Shown: positions 11,647 through 21,662 of the stretch, piece after piece
Layout of the letters: every line of letters begins with the position of its first letter
How positions within the stretch are numbered: the stretch's first letter is position 1
Origin: Crotalaria pallida
Taxonomy: Eukaryota > Streptophyta > Magnoliopsida > Fabales > Fabaceae
Direction: 5' to 3'
Assembly (NCBI GenBank): GCA_037953625.1
Contig: CM075652.1
Span: 149,358,597-149,422,596 of the forward strand
DNA: 64,000 nucleotides
Program-made: the position numbers and the translations under genes
Notes under the pieces: generated by a model
What the model was told of the DNA's origin: nothing
Database searches by the model: none
The model's input: the letters and a program-made list of their open reading frames with translations, nothing else

Positions 11647-12213
11647 ACAATTACATTATTTTTATTATTTTTAGGCTAACATGTATGGAAATGATTTAAT
11701 TGGAATTACATTACTTCATTCGTTCTACTTTATCTGTTATTTTAGTTTTGTTAATTTTTTCTAAATTATTTGTCGTTTTAGAAATTTGATGTTATATTAA
11801 TTGATTTTTTTCAACTTTAATTTTGCATTCAATATATTGAAATATATGAAATGAGTGATAATCAATATACTATGAGGATATTATATAAATTTATCTAATA
11901 ATTTTCTTGAAAATTGAAGTATTAAATAATTTTTTTAATACTTGTGAAATTTCTAAAACGAAATTTTAATAGGAATAAAGAGAGCATTGAATTGGAATTA
12001 ATTTGCCTTTATAACACAACCACGTTTTTTTATTAGAGTACATTTAGGCTAACATGTATGGAGTATTAAATTAGCATTAATACAGTATGCCTTTATAAAA
12101 CAATCACGCTTTTTTTTTATTACATTTATGCTACTGTATTATTTATTACAGCATGACATTTTCAAATTTACTTAAATTCTCCAAGAAAATGTGTATTTTT
12201 ATTATTTTTTATT
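11647..12213. repeat. Duplicated segment, copy A, with MITE inserted
   Basis: It contains two or three diverged repeats of a roughly 100-bp unit (attgaattggaatt, then cctttataacacaatcacg, then acatttaggctaacatgta). With the 11714-11984 MITE removed it aligns along its length with 17572-17866, including the 'TTTATTACAGCATG(A/G)CAT' tail. Confidence 0.7.
11714..11984. mobile_element. Stowaway-like MITE, 'TTATTTGTC' family
   Basis: It starts TA|CTTCATTCGTTCTAC and ends AGGAATAAAGAGAG. The interior is the same as at 24938-25209 ('AAATTATTTGTCG', 'GAAATATATGAAATGAGTGA'). The right TA has decayed to CA. Confidence 0.7.
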
Positions 12214-12214
12214 A

Positions 12215-12501
12215 CTCCTTTCGGCTCGAATTATGAATAAAAATAATTAATTTTACGCTTATTAAGAAGGTTGGTTGATTGTATTTAATTTTAATTTCTA
12301 AAATTTATAAAAAAAATAGAGGTATTTTAGGAAAGTTGCATTGGGAATGAAACAAAAATTAAATAAGATAACAATTTTCTAGAGATATTTTAGGAAAGTA
12401 GTATTGAGAATAAAACAAAATTTAAGAAAATTGATTAATTTTACTTATATTTTAAACCAAAAAGAGTATGTCTTTTTTCTTATATTTCAAGTCGGAGGGA
12501 G
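12215..12501. mobile_element. Stowaway MITE, 'CGGCTCGAATTAT' family
   Basis: It has TA duplications, a left end CTCCTTTCGGCTCGAA and a right end TTCAAGTCGGAGGGAG. The interior carries GAGGTATTTTAGGAAAG and AATGAAACAAAAATTAAAT, as at 49156 and 52644. Confidence 0.8.
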
Positions 12502-12622
12502 TATTGGGTTAGAATTAATATGCATTTATATCGCAATCACATTTGTTATTACATTTAGGCTCATGGTTCTCTTTCTAGTCATTTCAGTAGATTTCATGTT
12601 CATTAATAAAGTTGATTAATTT

Positions 12623-14221
12623 TTTTAGGCTTATTTAAGTTTTTGGTCCCCGAAAGTTGACCGTGTTTTGGTTTTAGTCCCTATCTTTTTATTTGACCGG
12701 TCCTAGTCTTTAAAAGTTCAAAAAAATTTGGTTTTGGTCCCTGCCGTTAAATTTTGCCGTTAATGCTGACGTGGCAAACGGAATTTAAAAAAAATAATTA
12801 AAAAATAATTAAATTTATAAAAAAAATAAAAAAAATTTAAAAAAATATTATTTAAGTTTTTTGTCCCCGAAAGTTGACCGTATTTTGGTTTTAGTCCCTA
12901 TCTTTTTATTTGATCGGTTCTAGTCCTTAAAAGTTCAAAAAAATTTGGTTTTTGTCTATGCCGTTAAATTTTGTCGTTCATGCTAATATGGCAAACAGAA
13001 TTTAAAAAAAAATAATTAAATTTATAAAAAAAATTTAAAAAAAAACCCCAAAACCCGTACCCAACCCCACCCTCCCCTCTTCCTCTCTCTCTCTCCCTCA
13101 ATCACTTGGCTCTCTCCCTCCCTCACGCCCTCCATCACGCCACCGTTCTTCCCTCTCTCAAGAACACAAATCGCGTCTCTCTCCCTCCCTCATGCCACTG
13201 CTCTTCCCTCTCGCAAGGCAAAATCGCGTCTCTCTCACCCCTCACCAAGGCCTCACGGTCTCATCTCTCTCACTCACGTTTTCCCTCTCCTTGCATCTTC
13301 CCTCTCTTCTTCCCTCGTCAAGGCCTCTTCCTTCATCTCCAATCGACACATGCAAGCTCACAAAGTGATGTCTCTTCCCTCACAAATCACGCCCTTATAA
13401 AGCTCCGATCGGCACATGCAAGCTTCTGCATCTCCGATTTGGGATTATATGATGTATTTCTGGAATTGACGGTGGAGAACGATGGATCTCCATGGTGCAT
13501 CTCTGATTTGGAATTGATTCTTTTTTTTTTGGATTTTATCATTTCTTTTTCATTATTGATTTGTATTCTTAATCTAAATTAATGGAATTGACGGTGGAGA
13601 ACGGTGTATTCTGATAGCAAATAATAATATAGGCGGTGGCGGCAGATTGGCGGTGGAGAAAGAGAGAGGAAGAGGGGAGGGGATGGGTGGTGGGGGGTTA
13701 ATTTTTAAATTTTTTTTATAAGTTTAATTATTTATTTAATTATTTTTTTTAAAATTCTGTTTGCCACGTCAGTATTAACGGCAAAATTTAACGACAGGGA
13801 CCAAAACCAATTTTTTTTTAACTTTTAAGGACCAGGACCGGTCAAATAAAAAGATAGGGACTAAAACCAAAACACGGTCAACTTTCGGGGACCAAAAACT
13901 TAAATAATTTTTTTTAATTTTTTTTATAAATTTAATTAATTTTTTTATTTTTTTTTTAAAAATTCTGTTTGCCACGTCAGTATTAACGGCAAAATTTAAC
14001 GGCAGAGACCAAAATCAATTTTTTTTGAACTTTTAAGGACTAGGACCGGTCAAATAAAAAAATAGGGACTAAAACCAAAACACGGTCAACTTTCGGGGAC
14101 CAAAAACTTAAATAAGCCTTTTTTTTTATAGGCAAATATTCAACGTTGTCACCAAGGTTTGAACTCTAGTTTCAATGTTTCGTGTCCTACAGCTTCACCA
14201 ATTGAGCTGACTTTTGGGGAC
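12623..14221 (-). mobile_element. SINE with 17-bp TSD, split by a long-TIR element
   Basis: An exact 17-bp direct repeat ATAAAGTTGATTAATTT (12606-12622 and 14222-14238) brackets the interval. Next to the right copy, read on the minus strand, are A-box-like AGCTCAATTGGTGAAGC and B-box-like GAGTTCAAACCTTGG, ending in a run of A. The rest of the tail lies left of 12628. The simplest reading is a minus-strand SINE of about 110 bp whose tail was later split by the element at 12628-14118. Confidence 0.65.
12628..14118. mobile_element. Mutator-like element with doubled long TIRs
   Basis: It begins GGCTTATTTAAG and ends CTTAAATAAGCC. Each end carries two direct copies of the TIR block ('TTTTTGGTCCCCGAAAGTTG', 'TTTTAGTCCCTATC', 'GCCGTTAAATTTTG'): 12628-12790 and 12845-13010 on the left, inverted at 13745-13910 and 13965-14118 on the right. 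The core (13040-13735) is pyrimidine-rich with repeated tctctctccctc and one unsupported ORF. The same TIR family occurs at 26230 (perfect 9-bp TSD), 34293 and 43455. It sits in the poly(T) of a SINE, so its own TSD (ATTTTTTTA against TTTTTTTTT) is ambiguous. Confidence 0.75.
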
Positions 14222-14238
14222 ATAAAGTTGATTAATTT

Positions 14239-14430
14239 AATTGGTGTTATTGGAAATGTGAATATTTGATGTGCATTTTCAAAGCTACCTCTATAAATAG
14301 TATTGAAAATCTAAAAAGTATTAAGTAAATAAGAGTGTTTGTGAAAAAAAAGTAATTAATTGTTATTGAAAATTAGTATAAAATCTCATAAATAGAGACA
14401 GAAGAGTCTTATACGTAGTAAGGAAGGGAG
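14239..14430. mobile_element. Right part of a Stowaway MITE (16972 family)
   Basis: GTTATTGGAAATGTGAATAT, a 'TAAAAAGTATTAAGTAAATA' segment and the end AAGGAAGGGAG|TA match the intact copy at 16972-17244. The left part could not be recognised upstream of 12606. Confidence 0.55.
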
Positions 14431-14439
14431 TATATAAAA

Positions 14440-14655
14440 AAGTAACTAATATTTTTAAATTTTGTTTATTTTTGAATGTTATTTCTTAAAACATTACTAG
14501 AAAATAATTATTTTATTTAATTTTTGTTTCATTCTCAATGCTATTTTCTTAAAATACCTATATTTTTAATAAATTTGAGAAAATTAAATACAATCAACTA
14601 ACATCCATAATAAATGTGAAATTAGTTTTTTTTCCCTTATATTTCAAATAAAGTA
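14440..14655. repeat. Fragment of a MITE of the 12215 family, inverted
   Basis: ATTTTTGTTTCATTCTCAAT, 'AAATACCTATATTTTTAATA' and AATTAAATACAATCAACTAA are the inverse of the interior of the 12215-12501 MITE. The termini are degraded. Confidence 0.5.
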
Positions 14656-14884
14656 TGAAAATTATTGAATTGAAATTATTATGCCTTTATAACTTACAAA
14701 ATGCATGGTAGTACCAAATTCACAAGTGCGTGCACACACAAAATATACAAGCTAAAAGGTTTATATTTGTCGAATCTGAACATCAATGGTTTTCTTTTTT
14801 TATTATTGAATTGAAATTATTATGCCTTTATAACTCATGGTATCCATCCATGTAATTGGTGATTAATCAGTTTGCATATTGATT

Positions 14885-15728
14885 TGGTCCTTTTGGAGGT
14901 GGCGCTAAGGGCCGGCCTTATAGGGGGGCAAGTGGGGCCTAGCCCAGGGTCAAGAAATTAGGAGTTCTAAAATTTTTTTTAATACCTATACATATATATA
15001 AAAAAATTAGAAATATTTTTAAATTAGAAATTAGCATAAATTAATTTTTCAATTGTAGTATAAATAATTTATTTTTTGTTTTGATTGTGAGGTTGTTTAT
15101 CTCCTTTGTTTGCTTTTGACAGGTTCCTATTGCTTTGTATTATGTCATTTGTAATTGATGCTCAAGTATTAGGTGTTTGTTGATCACTTTCTAGTTTTGT
15201 TATTCTGTTTTCTAAGATAGTGCCTAGAAAATATTTGTCCGGATGTGAAAGAAGGAAAAAAACTAGCAGATAAACTTGTAAAATCACATTAGGACCGCTC
15301 ACTACATGGTAACTATTAACTAATGTTTTTTCTTATTTATTTCAACATTAGGATTTGGGCAAATCATAAAGGATAGTCTACTTCTAGGTACCCATTTTTG
15401 TTATTTTGTTTATTTATTTTTTATAATATCATGATATTAAGGTATTATATTTGTAGCCTACGTAAGCTTGTTGTTTGCATTTAATGATATAGACTTGTGA
15501 ATATCGATAATATTTCATATTATAAAAAATTTACTTGAAATTCAAAATTTTCTATATAAAGGGGCCTTTTATTTTTATTTTGCCTAGGGCCCTGAAAATG
15601 TCAGGACCGGGCCTGATGGCGCTCCCAGCAAAACACTCTCCATTCACATGAGTCAGGAGTCGAACTCGTAATCATATGCTTAAAGGACAGAGACCTTATC
15701 CATCTGTACCAGCCTCCACTTATTTCAA
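14885..15728 (-). mobile_element. Diverged SINE split by a hAT element
   Basis: Read on the minus strand from 15728, GGTACAGATGGATAAGG and TTACGAGTTCGACTCC fit A and B boxes. ATGTGAATGGAG matches the 6296-6473 SINE. The 3' part continues beyond the hAT insertion (14907-15615) as CCACCTCCAAAAGG. TSDs are not certain. Confidence 0.5.
14907..15615. mobile_element. hAT-type element inserted in a SINE
   Basis: It begins AAGGGCCGGCCTTATAG and ends CAGGACCGGGCCTGA, short G/C-rich TIRs typical of one plant hAT family. The flanking 8-mers are GTGGCGCT (14899-14906) and ATGGCGCT (15616-15623), 7 of 8 identical. The interior is AT-rich with no transposase ORF. A further end fragment of this family lies at 19852-19905. 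Confidence 0.7.
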
Positions 15729-16971
15729 TGATTTACTTTAAAGTTTAGCATGTATTTCTATCTATCATTATTTTTTGTTGGGTGTTAAAAAAGCAAATAA
15801 AACTAAGGAAATCCGGTCAAATACCATGTGTTATCATCCAATTTACAAAATTCTCCAAGATACTTTTTTTTAGGGTTGCTCCTTATTACAGGGCATACAA
15901 ATAAATTAATAGTTTTGTTATACTTAAGTAATAAATTAATGAAAATAACTACATTTTGTTTTTTCAATTAATATGTAATACTAATAAATTCATAGTTTTG
16001 TAATACTAAAGTAATAAATTGGATTTTTTTTTCAATTTTTTCTCATCCTCTCTAGCTCATTTTAATTCTAAAAAACATTCTCAAGTCTCAAATCTCTTTC
16101 TCCTCTCGCCGGCTTGATCCCCCGTTCCTCATTGTGTTTGACCCCCTCCACCGCTTATTGTGCTTGACCCCCTCCGCCCCTCGTGGTGCCCCTTATTTTG
16201 CTTCTCATCCTTTATCAGTTTGATACCTCCTTTTAAATTGCCCCCCTTTCTCTGTTTTGTTCTCTCACTAATTTTTACTTTAGCTTTTCATGTTCTAGAC
16301 AATTTTCTCTATTTTCTTTTTCTTTGTTATGACGAAATAGTGAATAATTTTTTGATTTAGAGCAATGAAAGTGGTTTGGTGCTCTCATTTTGTTTTGATT
16401 TTTTTTTTTTGCACACCAAGTGTTTAAACTAGTTTAGGAATTCAACCTCTTTTTTTCTATTATGCACCACTTTTTTTTCCTATTTTATGCTATTTTTGGA
16501 TATTTTTGATTTTTTATTAGTTGTTACAAAGTGCAAACATTACAAGTTGTGTGGTAGAAAATCATTAATTTATATGAATTTCAGCTTGTTGATTGTATTT
16601 TTATTTTTGTTATTTTCTATTTTTAAAATTTATATATAATTATATTAATAAAATAAATATATATAAAAACGTATTCGTAACAATATTTTTTAAAAAATGT
16701 CGTACTTGTACCCGTACACATGCAACAAAGGTATTAATACATGTTTCTAACACAACCGCGTTTTTTATACGTAATATGTATAGAAATATTGAATTGGATC
16801 GGAATTTATATGTGTCTTTATAGCACAATCAAGTTTTTATTACATTTAGGATTACATTTAGGCTGACATGCATGGAAATTATTGAATTGGAATTAATAAT
16901 ATACATTTATGGAAAAGGTTTAGTTAACGAGTGCCTTAATGACATTTTTAAGCAATTAATAAAAAACAATA
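15729..16971. other. Intergenic, low complexity
   Basis: No gene is supported. A pyrimidine-rich patch lies at about 16020-16330. Diverged copies of the 100-bp repeat unit ('TTACATTTAGGCTGACATG', 'TTATTGAATTGGAATTAA') lie at about 16785-16915. Confidence 0.45.
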
Positions 16972-17244
16972 CTCCCTCCGGTCCTATTTATAAGATCCTT
17001 TTGGGGTTTTTCACTCCCACCAAGGAGAGTGGATAAATTGGTTAGTGGCATTGGAAATGTGAAAATTTGATATACTTTTTCAAAACTACCCCTATAATTA
17101 TTATTGGAACTCTAAAAAGTGTTGACTTTATAGGGGTGTTAGTGGAAAGAAGTAATTAAATGGTATTGAAAATTGAAAATGTGTCTTATAAATAGGACCA
17201 AAATAAAAACCCCAAAAGGATCTTATAAATAGGACCGGAGGGAG
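16972..17244. mobile_element. Stowaway MITE, intact copy (family A)
   Basis: It has TA duplications (16970-16971 and 17245-17246). The left TIR CTCCCTCCGGTCC is matched exactly by GGACCGGAGGGAG at the right. The arms extend through TATTTATAAGATCC and GGATCTTATAAATA. At 273 bp it is the best-preserved copy of this family here. Confidence 0.9.
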
Positions 17245-17322
17245 TACTTCATTGAAAATATACCTATAAAACTTATTAATTAATGCATGCATTAAATACA
17301 ACATTTCATAATAAATTTTTTG

Positions 17323-17490
17323 CTTTTCTTAACATCAGCCCTTAGTGCTGAGGATAAGAGGCTAAAAGTGAATGTCATGTGTTGAAAAACTAAATATAAA
17401 GTGTTTTATTTTTTCAATGTACCATTTTCCAATACACGCCGTCCACTTTTAACCTCTTATCCGCAGCCTAAGAGCTGAGGTTAAGAAAAC
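17323..17490. mobile_element. MITE of the 'CTTAACATCAGCCCTTAG' family
   Basis: The left arm TTTTCTTAACATCAGCC and the right arm GAGCTGAGGTTAAGAAAAC are inverted, with CTAAATATAAAGTG in the centre. A sister copy is at 27629-27777 and a fragment at about 35893. Confidence 0.65.
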
Positions 17491-17571
17491 CCGTTTATAC
17501 TTCTTTTGGTGTCTTAAAAAAAAAATACTCTAATGACACTCATTAACATTTTCAATTCTCGTAAACAAATA

Positions 17572-17866
17572 CATTATTTTTATTATTTTTAGGCTAACAC
17601 GTATAGTATGGAAATTATTTAATTGGAATTGAATTCTTTAATTGGAATTAATTGGCCTTTATAACACAATCACGTTTTTTATTAAATTTAGGTTAACATG
17701 TATGGAAATTGAGTACTATAAATTGGAATTATTATGCCTTTATATATTAAACAATCACGATTTTCTTATTACATTTAGGCTATCGTTTATTACAGCATGG
17801 CATTTTCAAATCTACTAATACAGTACTCTATTCTTTAAGAAAACGTATATTTTTATTATTTCTTAA
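17572..17866. repeat. Duplicated segment, copy B
   Basis: It is colinear with 11647-12213 minus the MITE. Both start ACATTATTTTTATTATTTTT and run through 'CCTTTATAACACAA(T/C)CACG' to the 'TTTATTACAGCATG' tail. Similarity is roughly 75-80% by eye. Confidence 0.7.
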
Positions 17867-17944
17867 TTTGTTATTATTATTTATTGAATTTATAGTGTGG
17901 TAGTTGGCATGTCTCAAATGCCAAGATCTTAAAACAGCTTCTTT

Positions 17945-18046
17945 TGTCCGATATAGTTCAGTTGGTGGCTGCAGGGACACTTAAGATTTTCCCTCCCTCA
18001 GGTCATAGGTTCTAGTCCCAGACCTTCCATGTAAACAAAAAAAAAC
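17945..18046 (+). mobile_element. SINE-like tRNA-derived sequence
   Basis: ATAGTTCAGTTGGTGGC resembles an A box and CATAGGTTCTAGTCCC a B box, followed by AAACAAAAAAAAACC. No convincing TSD was found (CTTCTTTT against CCTCTTTT). Confidence 0.45.
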
Positions 18047-20241
18047 CTCTTTTTTTTAATGGATAAAGTGGGCTAACGATTAAAAAAAATAAAAATATTT
18101 TTTTTTCATTTTTTATTATTTTATTTTATGTTATCGTCTTAGCGTTGCATCTAAAACGTTGTGGCTCTAGTTTGTCATTTTGTTCATTACTATTTTTTTA
18201 AGGTGAATAATTGAATTCCTTAGTTTAGAAATGGTTTGGTACCCGATCTCTTTATGTGAATCACTTGGACAATGACAAGTATGTATGAAATGCTGAATCA
18301 AATTTATTTGGTTGAAATGGTCAATGTTTGCAATTTAATCTTAAGGATCCAAAAGCAAAAATATAAAGGTATTGAAAAATAAAAAAGCAAGGTGTTGTTA
18401 ACACAGTTTCTTCCTCTGCAGCTAACATCATTATTTTAAGGGTCCAAAACAAGTGCATCATTAGTTATAGAGGTAGATAGAAAAAAAGGAAACATGAGTG
18501 ATGAAAGTGAAAAAGAATGCAAGTAAAAAAAGAGTAACAAGTGTTGATCCTCTACGAGGTAAATGGTAATTCTAATACCCAAGCTCCATTATATATTATG
18601 GATGGGCAAGATAGAACAATAGTTCAATTTGGTAGATCTAGAAAGTGCTATCTCCCTCATAACAGAAGAACTAAAGTGTGTGAACTCCTGGGGGAGAACA
18701 AGACATAGGAAAGAAAGATGAAACATAGAAAACGCAGAGGAATAAATGCACATTATAATGAATTAAGAAGAAAGAAGAAACTATGTGTTAATGGCACCTT
18801 GCTTTTTTACCCTTCAATAACTTTGTAGTTTTGCTTTTAGATTCTTAAGATTAAAAATTGCAAACATTAACACTTTCAAACAAATAAATTTGACTCAGCA
18901 TTTCATAGAGATTTGTTATTATATAAGTGGTCCATAAAGAGAGGGTATGAAACCCTTCATAAATTAAGGGGTTCCGAAAGAAAAACCTTTTTTTAAATGC
19001 TACTTTGTCCAAGTTGAATGTACTTTTTTATTTTTTTCTTTGATTTTTATTATAAGTATAACTACATTATAAAAATCAATGAGAGTATGAAGTTATATTA
19101 TTAGTTGAAATTTTTAAAAAAATATTTTAACATTTTTATTTTACTTCTTAACTTGTACTCAAAATTTCATAAATTTATTATTCCACATTAATAAATAAAA
19201 AAATAAGAGAAAAAACAATAAATATATCTCATACAAGAACAAAAAGAATTATAAATAAAACAAAAAAATTTCTTTTAAAAATTTTCTTATAAATAGAATC
19301 GAAGAAAATATTTATTTAATTTAAATTTATAGCTTCGTCAAATTGATCATGATTGTTATTTTTATTAGTAAATAGAATGAAAGTATGCAAGTATTTAAAA
19401 AATATTTCATTGTTAGCTAATTAATCAAATTAATCGATATTGAAATATATTATTCCAAAGTCGGCTTAAGTGATAGGGTTGCATTGTGGAACAGTGTTAG
19501 CGAAAATTTGAACCTAGGGTTATAAAGTGGATTTTGAACATTAAGTAATGATATTTTTAGGATATATAATTCTAATATTGCATGATATTTTATTTTACCT
19601 CCCTCGAGTTTTTTGTTCAAGCTTTTTCCATAATTATTGTCTTAAAAACCTCTTTATTTTCAAACTTCTCTACTAATAGAATTGTTAAAGCCTGTGTAAA
19701 TATTTTTTTTTTATGTTTGATTGTATTTTTGTGAACTTAGAGAATTATAGGCATCAAAAACATTTTGAAAAGTTCCTATCTTAAAAAAAAAATTTATTCA
19801 AACTTTGTTGTTAAAATTTTACTTTAATAACAAATTTTTTTTATAATTTAAGGGCCCCAAAAAAAAATTCGCCCTGGGCCTGAGAAATGCTAGGACCAGA
19901 CCTATTTCTCTCATATTTTTTCTCATTTACTCTTATATCAAATAATCAACAAATTTATCCATTTTCTTACTTTTTTCTTTCTCACCAACTTCTCTCTCCC
20001 TTATTTCTTTCTTCTCATTTTCTCTTGCATACAAACATATGTTACCAATCAAGAGTTAACGTTTAATGTGGTGCCGGTGGTTCCATTGGTTTGAGACATT
20101 GATCTCAACCAAATACGAGATGGATGGTTCAGATCAATTACCTGGAAACTGTTGTACGAGTAAAAATACATTATACGTATTTATGAAAAAAAAATTATAA
20201 ATTCGAGATGGGCCTTTAGAGGTTATGGCAGGTTCTATGGC
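18047..20241. other. Intergenic, mostly featureless
   Basis: No gene is visible. A hAT end fragment (AAGGGCCCC through CCTGGGCCTGAGAAATG to CTAGGACCAGACC, 19852-19905) resembles the ends of the 14907 element. The rest is AT-rich. Confidence 0.45.
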
Positions 20242-20886
20242 AGCTTCTTGCCGGAGGAGGATGACACCATCATCAGGGCCCACTCCATGTTCGGTAACAA
20301 GTGGGCCATCATCGCTCGTTTACTTAATGGCCGAACTGATAACGCCGTCAAGAATCACTGGAATTCCACTCTTAAAAGAAAATCCTCCGTCGTTACCGAT
20401 CCCGACTCCCCCGAGTTACTGCCCCTTAAAAGATCCGCTAGCGTCGGAGTGGATATAACGGTATCGGGTTTAATATTAAATCCGGGTAGCCCATCCGGGT
20501 CAGGGTCAAGCCAACCGGGTTTAATTCCCAGTCCAAGGAACAGCAAAGCTAAAACTTTAGTTGCTGATCCTCCAACTTCACTTAGCTTGTCTTTGCCCGT
20601 GTCATATTTGAATAAAAATGGGGTCGGATGCGCTTCCGGGTTGAAGCAGATACAGGATTCCGAACCCGTCAGGTGATGATGGCATGCCCGGTGACGGTGG
20701 TGCCAGAGAAACAGTTATTCAGGGAAGAGTTTTTGGCGGTGATGCAAAAGATGATAAAGAATGAAGTGAGGAGATATATGTCAGGAATTGAAAAGAATTG
20801 AAATGAAGAATGGGACTTGTGTGCAAACTGAAGCAGCGATTAGAAACCCTCTGGTGGAGCGAATGAGAATCAGTAATATCAAGTAG
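20242..20886 (+). pseudogene. R2R3-MYB pseudogene, 5'-truncated (MYB44/73-like)
   Basis: The sequence picks up inside the R3 repeat (LPEEDDTIIRAHSMFGNKWA, then IARLLNGRTDNAVKNHWNST and LKRK), typical of R2R3-MYB subgroup 22. R2 and the whole N-terminus are absent: the upstream codons 20224-20247 do not encode MYB sequence and no R2 was found. The reading frame continues to a TGA at 20674. The family's C-terminal motif (REEFLAVMQKMIKNEVRRYM) then appears in another frame (about 20679-20801). A third frame (about 20800-20886) gives QTEAAIRNPLVERM, the family's usual ending. At least two frameshifts plus the missing 5' half make it non-functional. Subgroup 22 genes are usually intronless, so loss of the 5' part is truncation and not an unseen exon. 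Upstream at about 20070-20170 the DNA is unrelated. Confidence 0.85.
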
Positions 20887-21581
20887 AAGAGAAGAAGGAT
20901 GTGGAAATTCCATTCGATTGGGTTTTTTTTAATTATTATTATTATTATTATATTACTACAATATTAGTTTAATTAATTGTCGCTTTTGTTAAAGTAATAA
21001 ATTTCGTGATGTACAGAAGGACATAAGCAGAGATATCAAAAACGAGAGAATCATTTAAACTGTGCATTTGTTTTTTAAAACATTACCGGTAATTCATTGC
21101 AAGAATACCCAAATATTACCTACAGGAGCTAGTAATAATACATCCCCACCGGTGGTGCCGTATACATACGGCACCAAATTAAAATCGTTCTAATCAAGAG
21201 GGAAAATTGACGCGCATTTCAACAAACTTCAAGAACAAAGGATCTTTGTATGGCGTGGGATGCAAATAGGATGTTGTTGAACAAACACGTTTTAAGTACA
21301 AGAGCAAAGGGTGGTACATGCAGCAGAGACGTGAGAATTCTGGTCACTTTTTCTGTCCTAAAATTTTAAAAAGTTAACAAAAGTAAAAAATATGTTATTA
21401 ATACATTGTTTATCAAATCAATTTATTAGTTTAAAAAAAATAATTTAATGCGCTTTTACTTGAACAACCAATCATAAAATATAGTAGTATAAAATTTTAA
21501 ATTTTTTTATTAATTACTTTAATTTTATTTTAAGACAAAATATTTTTATTTTTTTTACCTAAACTTATGGGACGGTATGAG

Positions 21582-21590
21582 TATAAAAAG
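21582..21590 (+). promoter_or_regulatory. Putative TATA box of the GMC oxidoreductase gene
   Basis: TATAAAAAG lies 73 bp before the chosen ATG at 21663, a usual distance for a plant gene with a short leader. Confidence 0.6.
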
Positions 21591-21662
21591 GACAACCTAT
21601 AGGCTTCAATTATCAGAGAAGTCCTTGCAAATTATTGTATTAGGTTGAAAAAATAGTCAACA

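Noticed and set aside
13106..13582. 158-codon ORF (MALSLPHALHHATVLPSLKN start)
   Set aside because: It is a translation of a pyrimidine-rich, tctctccctc-type tract inside a long-TIR element. Composition explains the open frame and no domain is visible.
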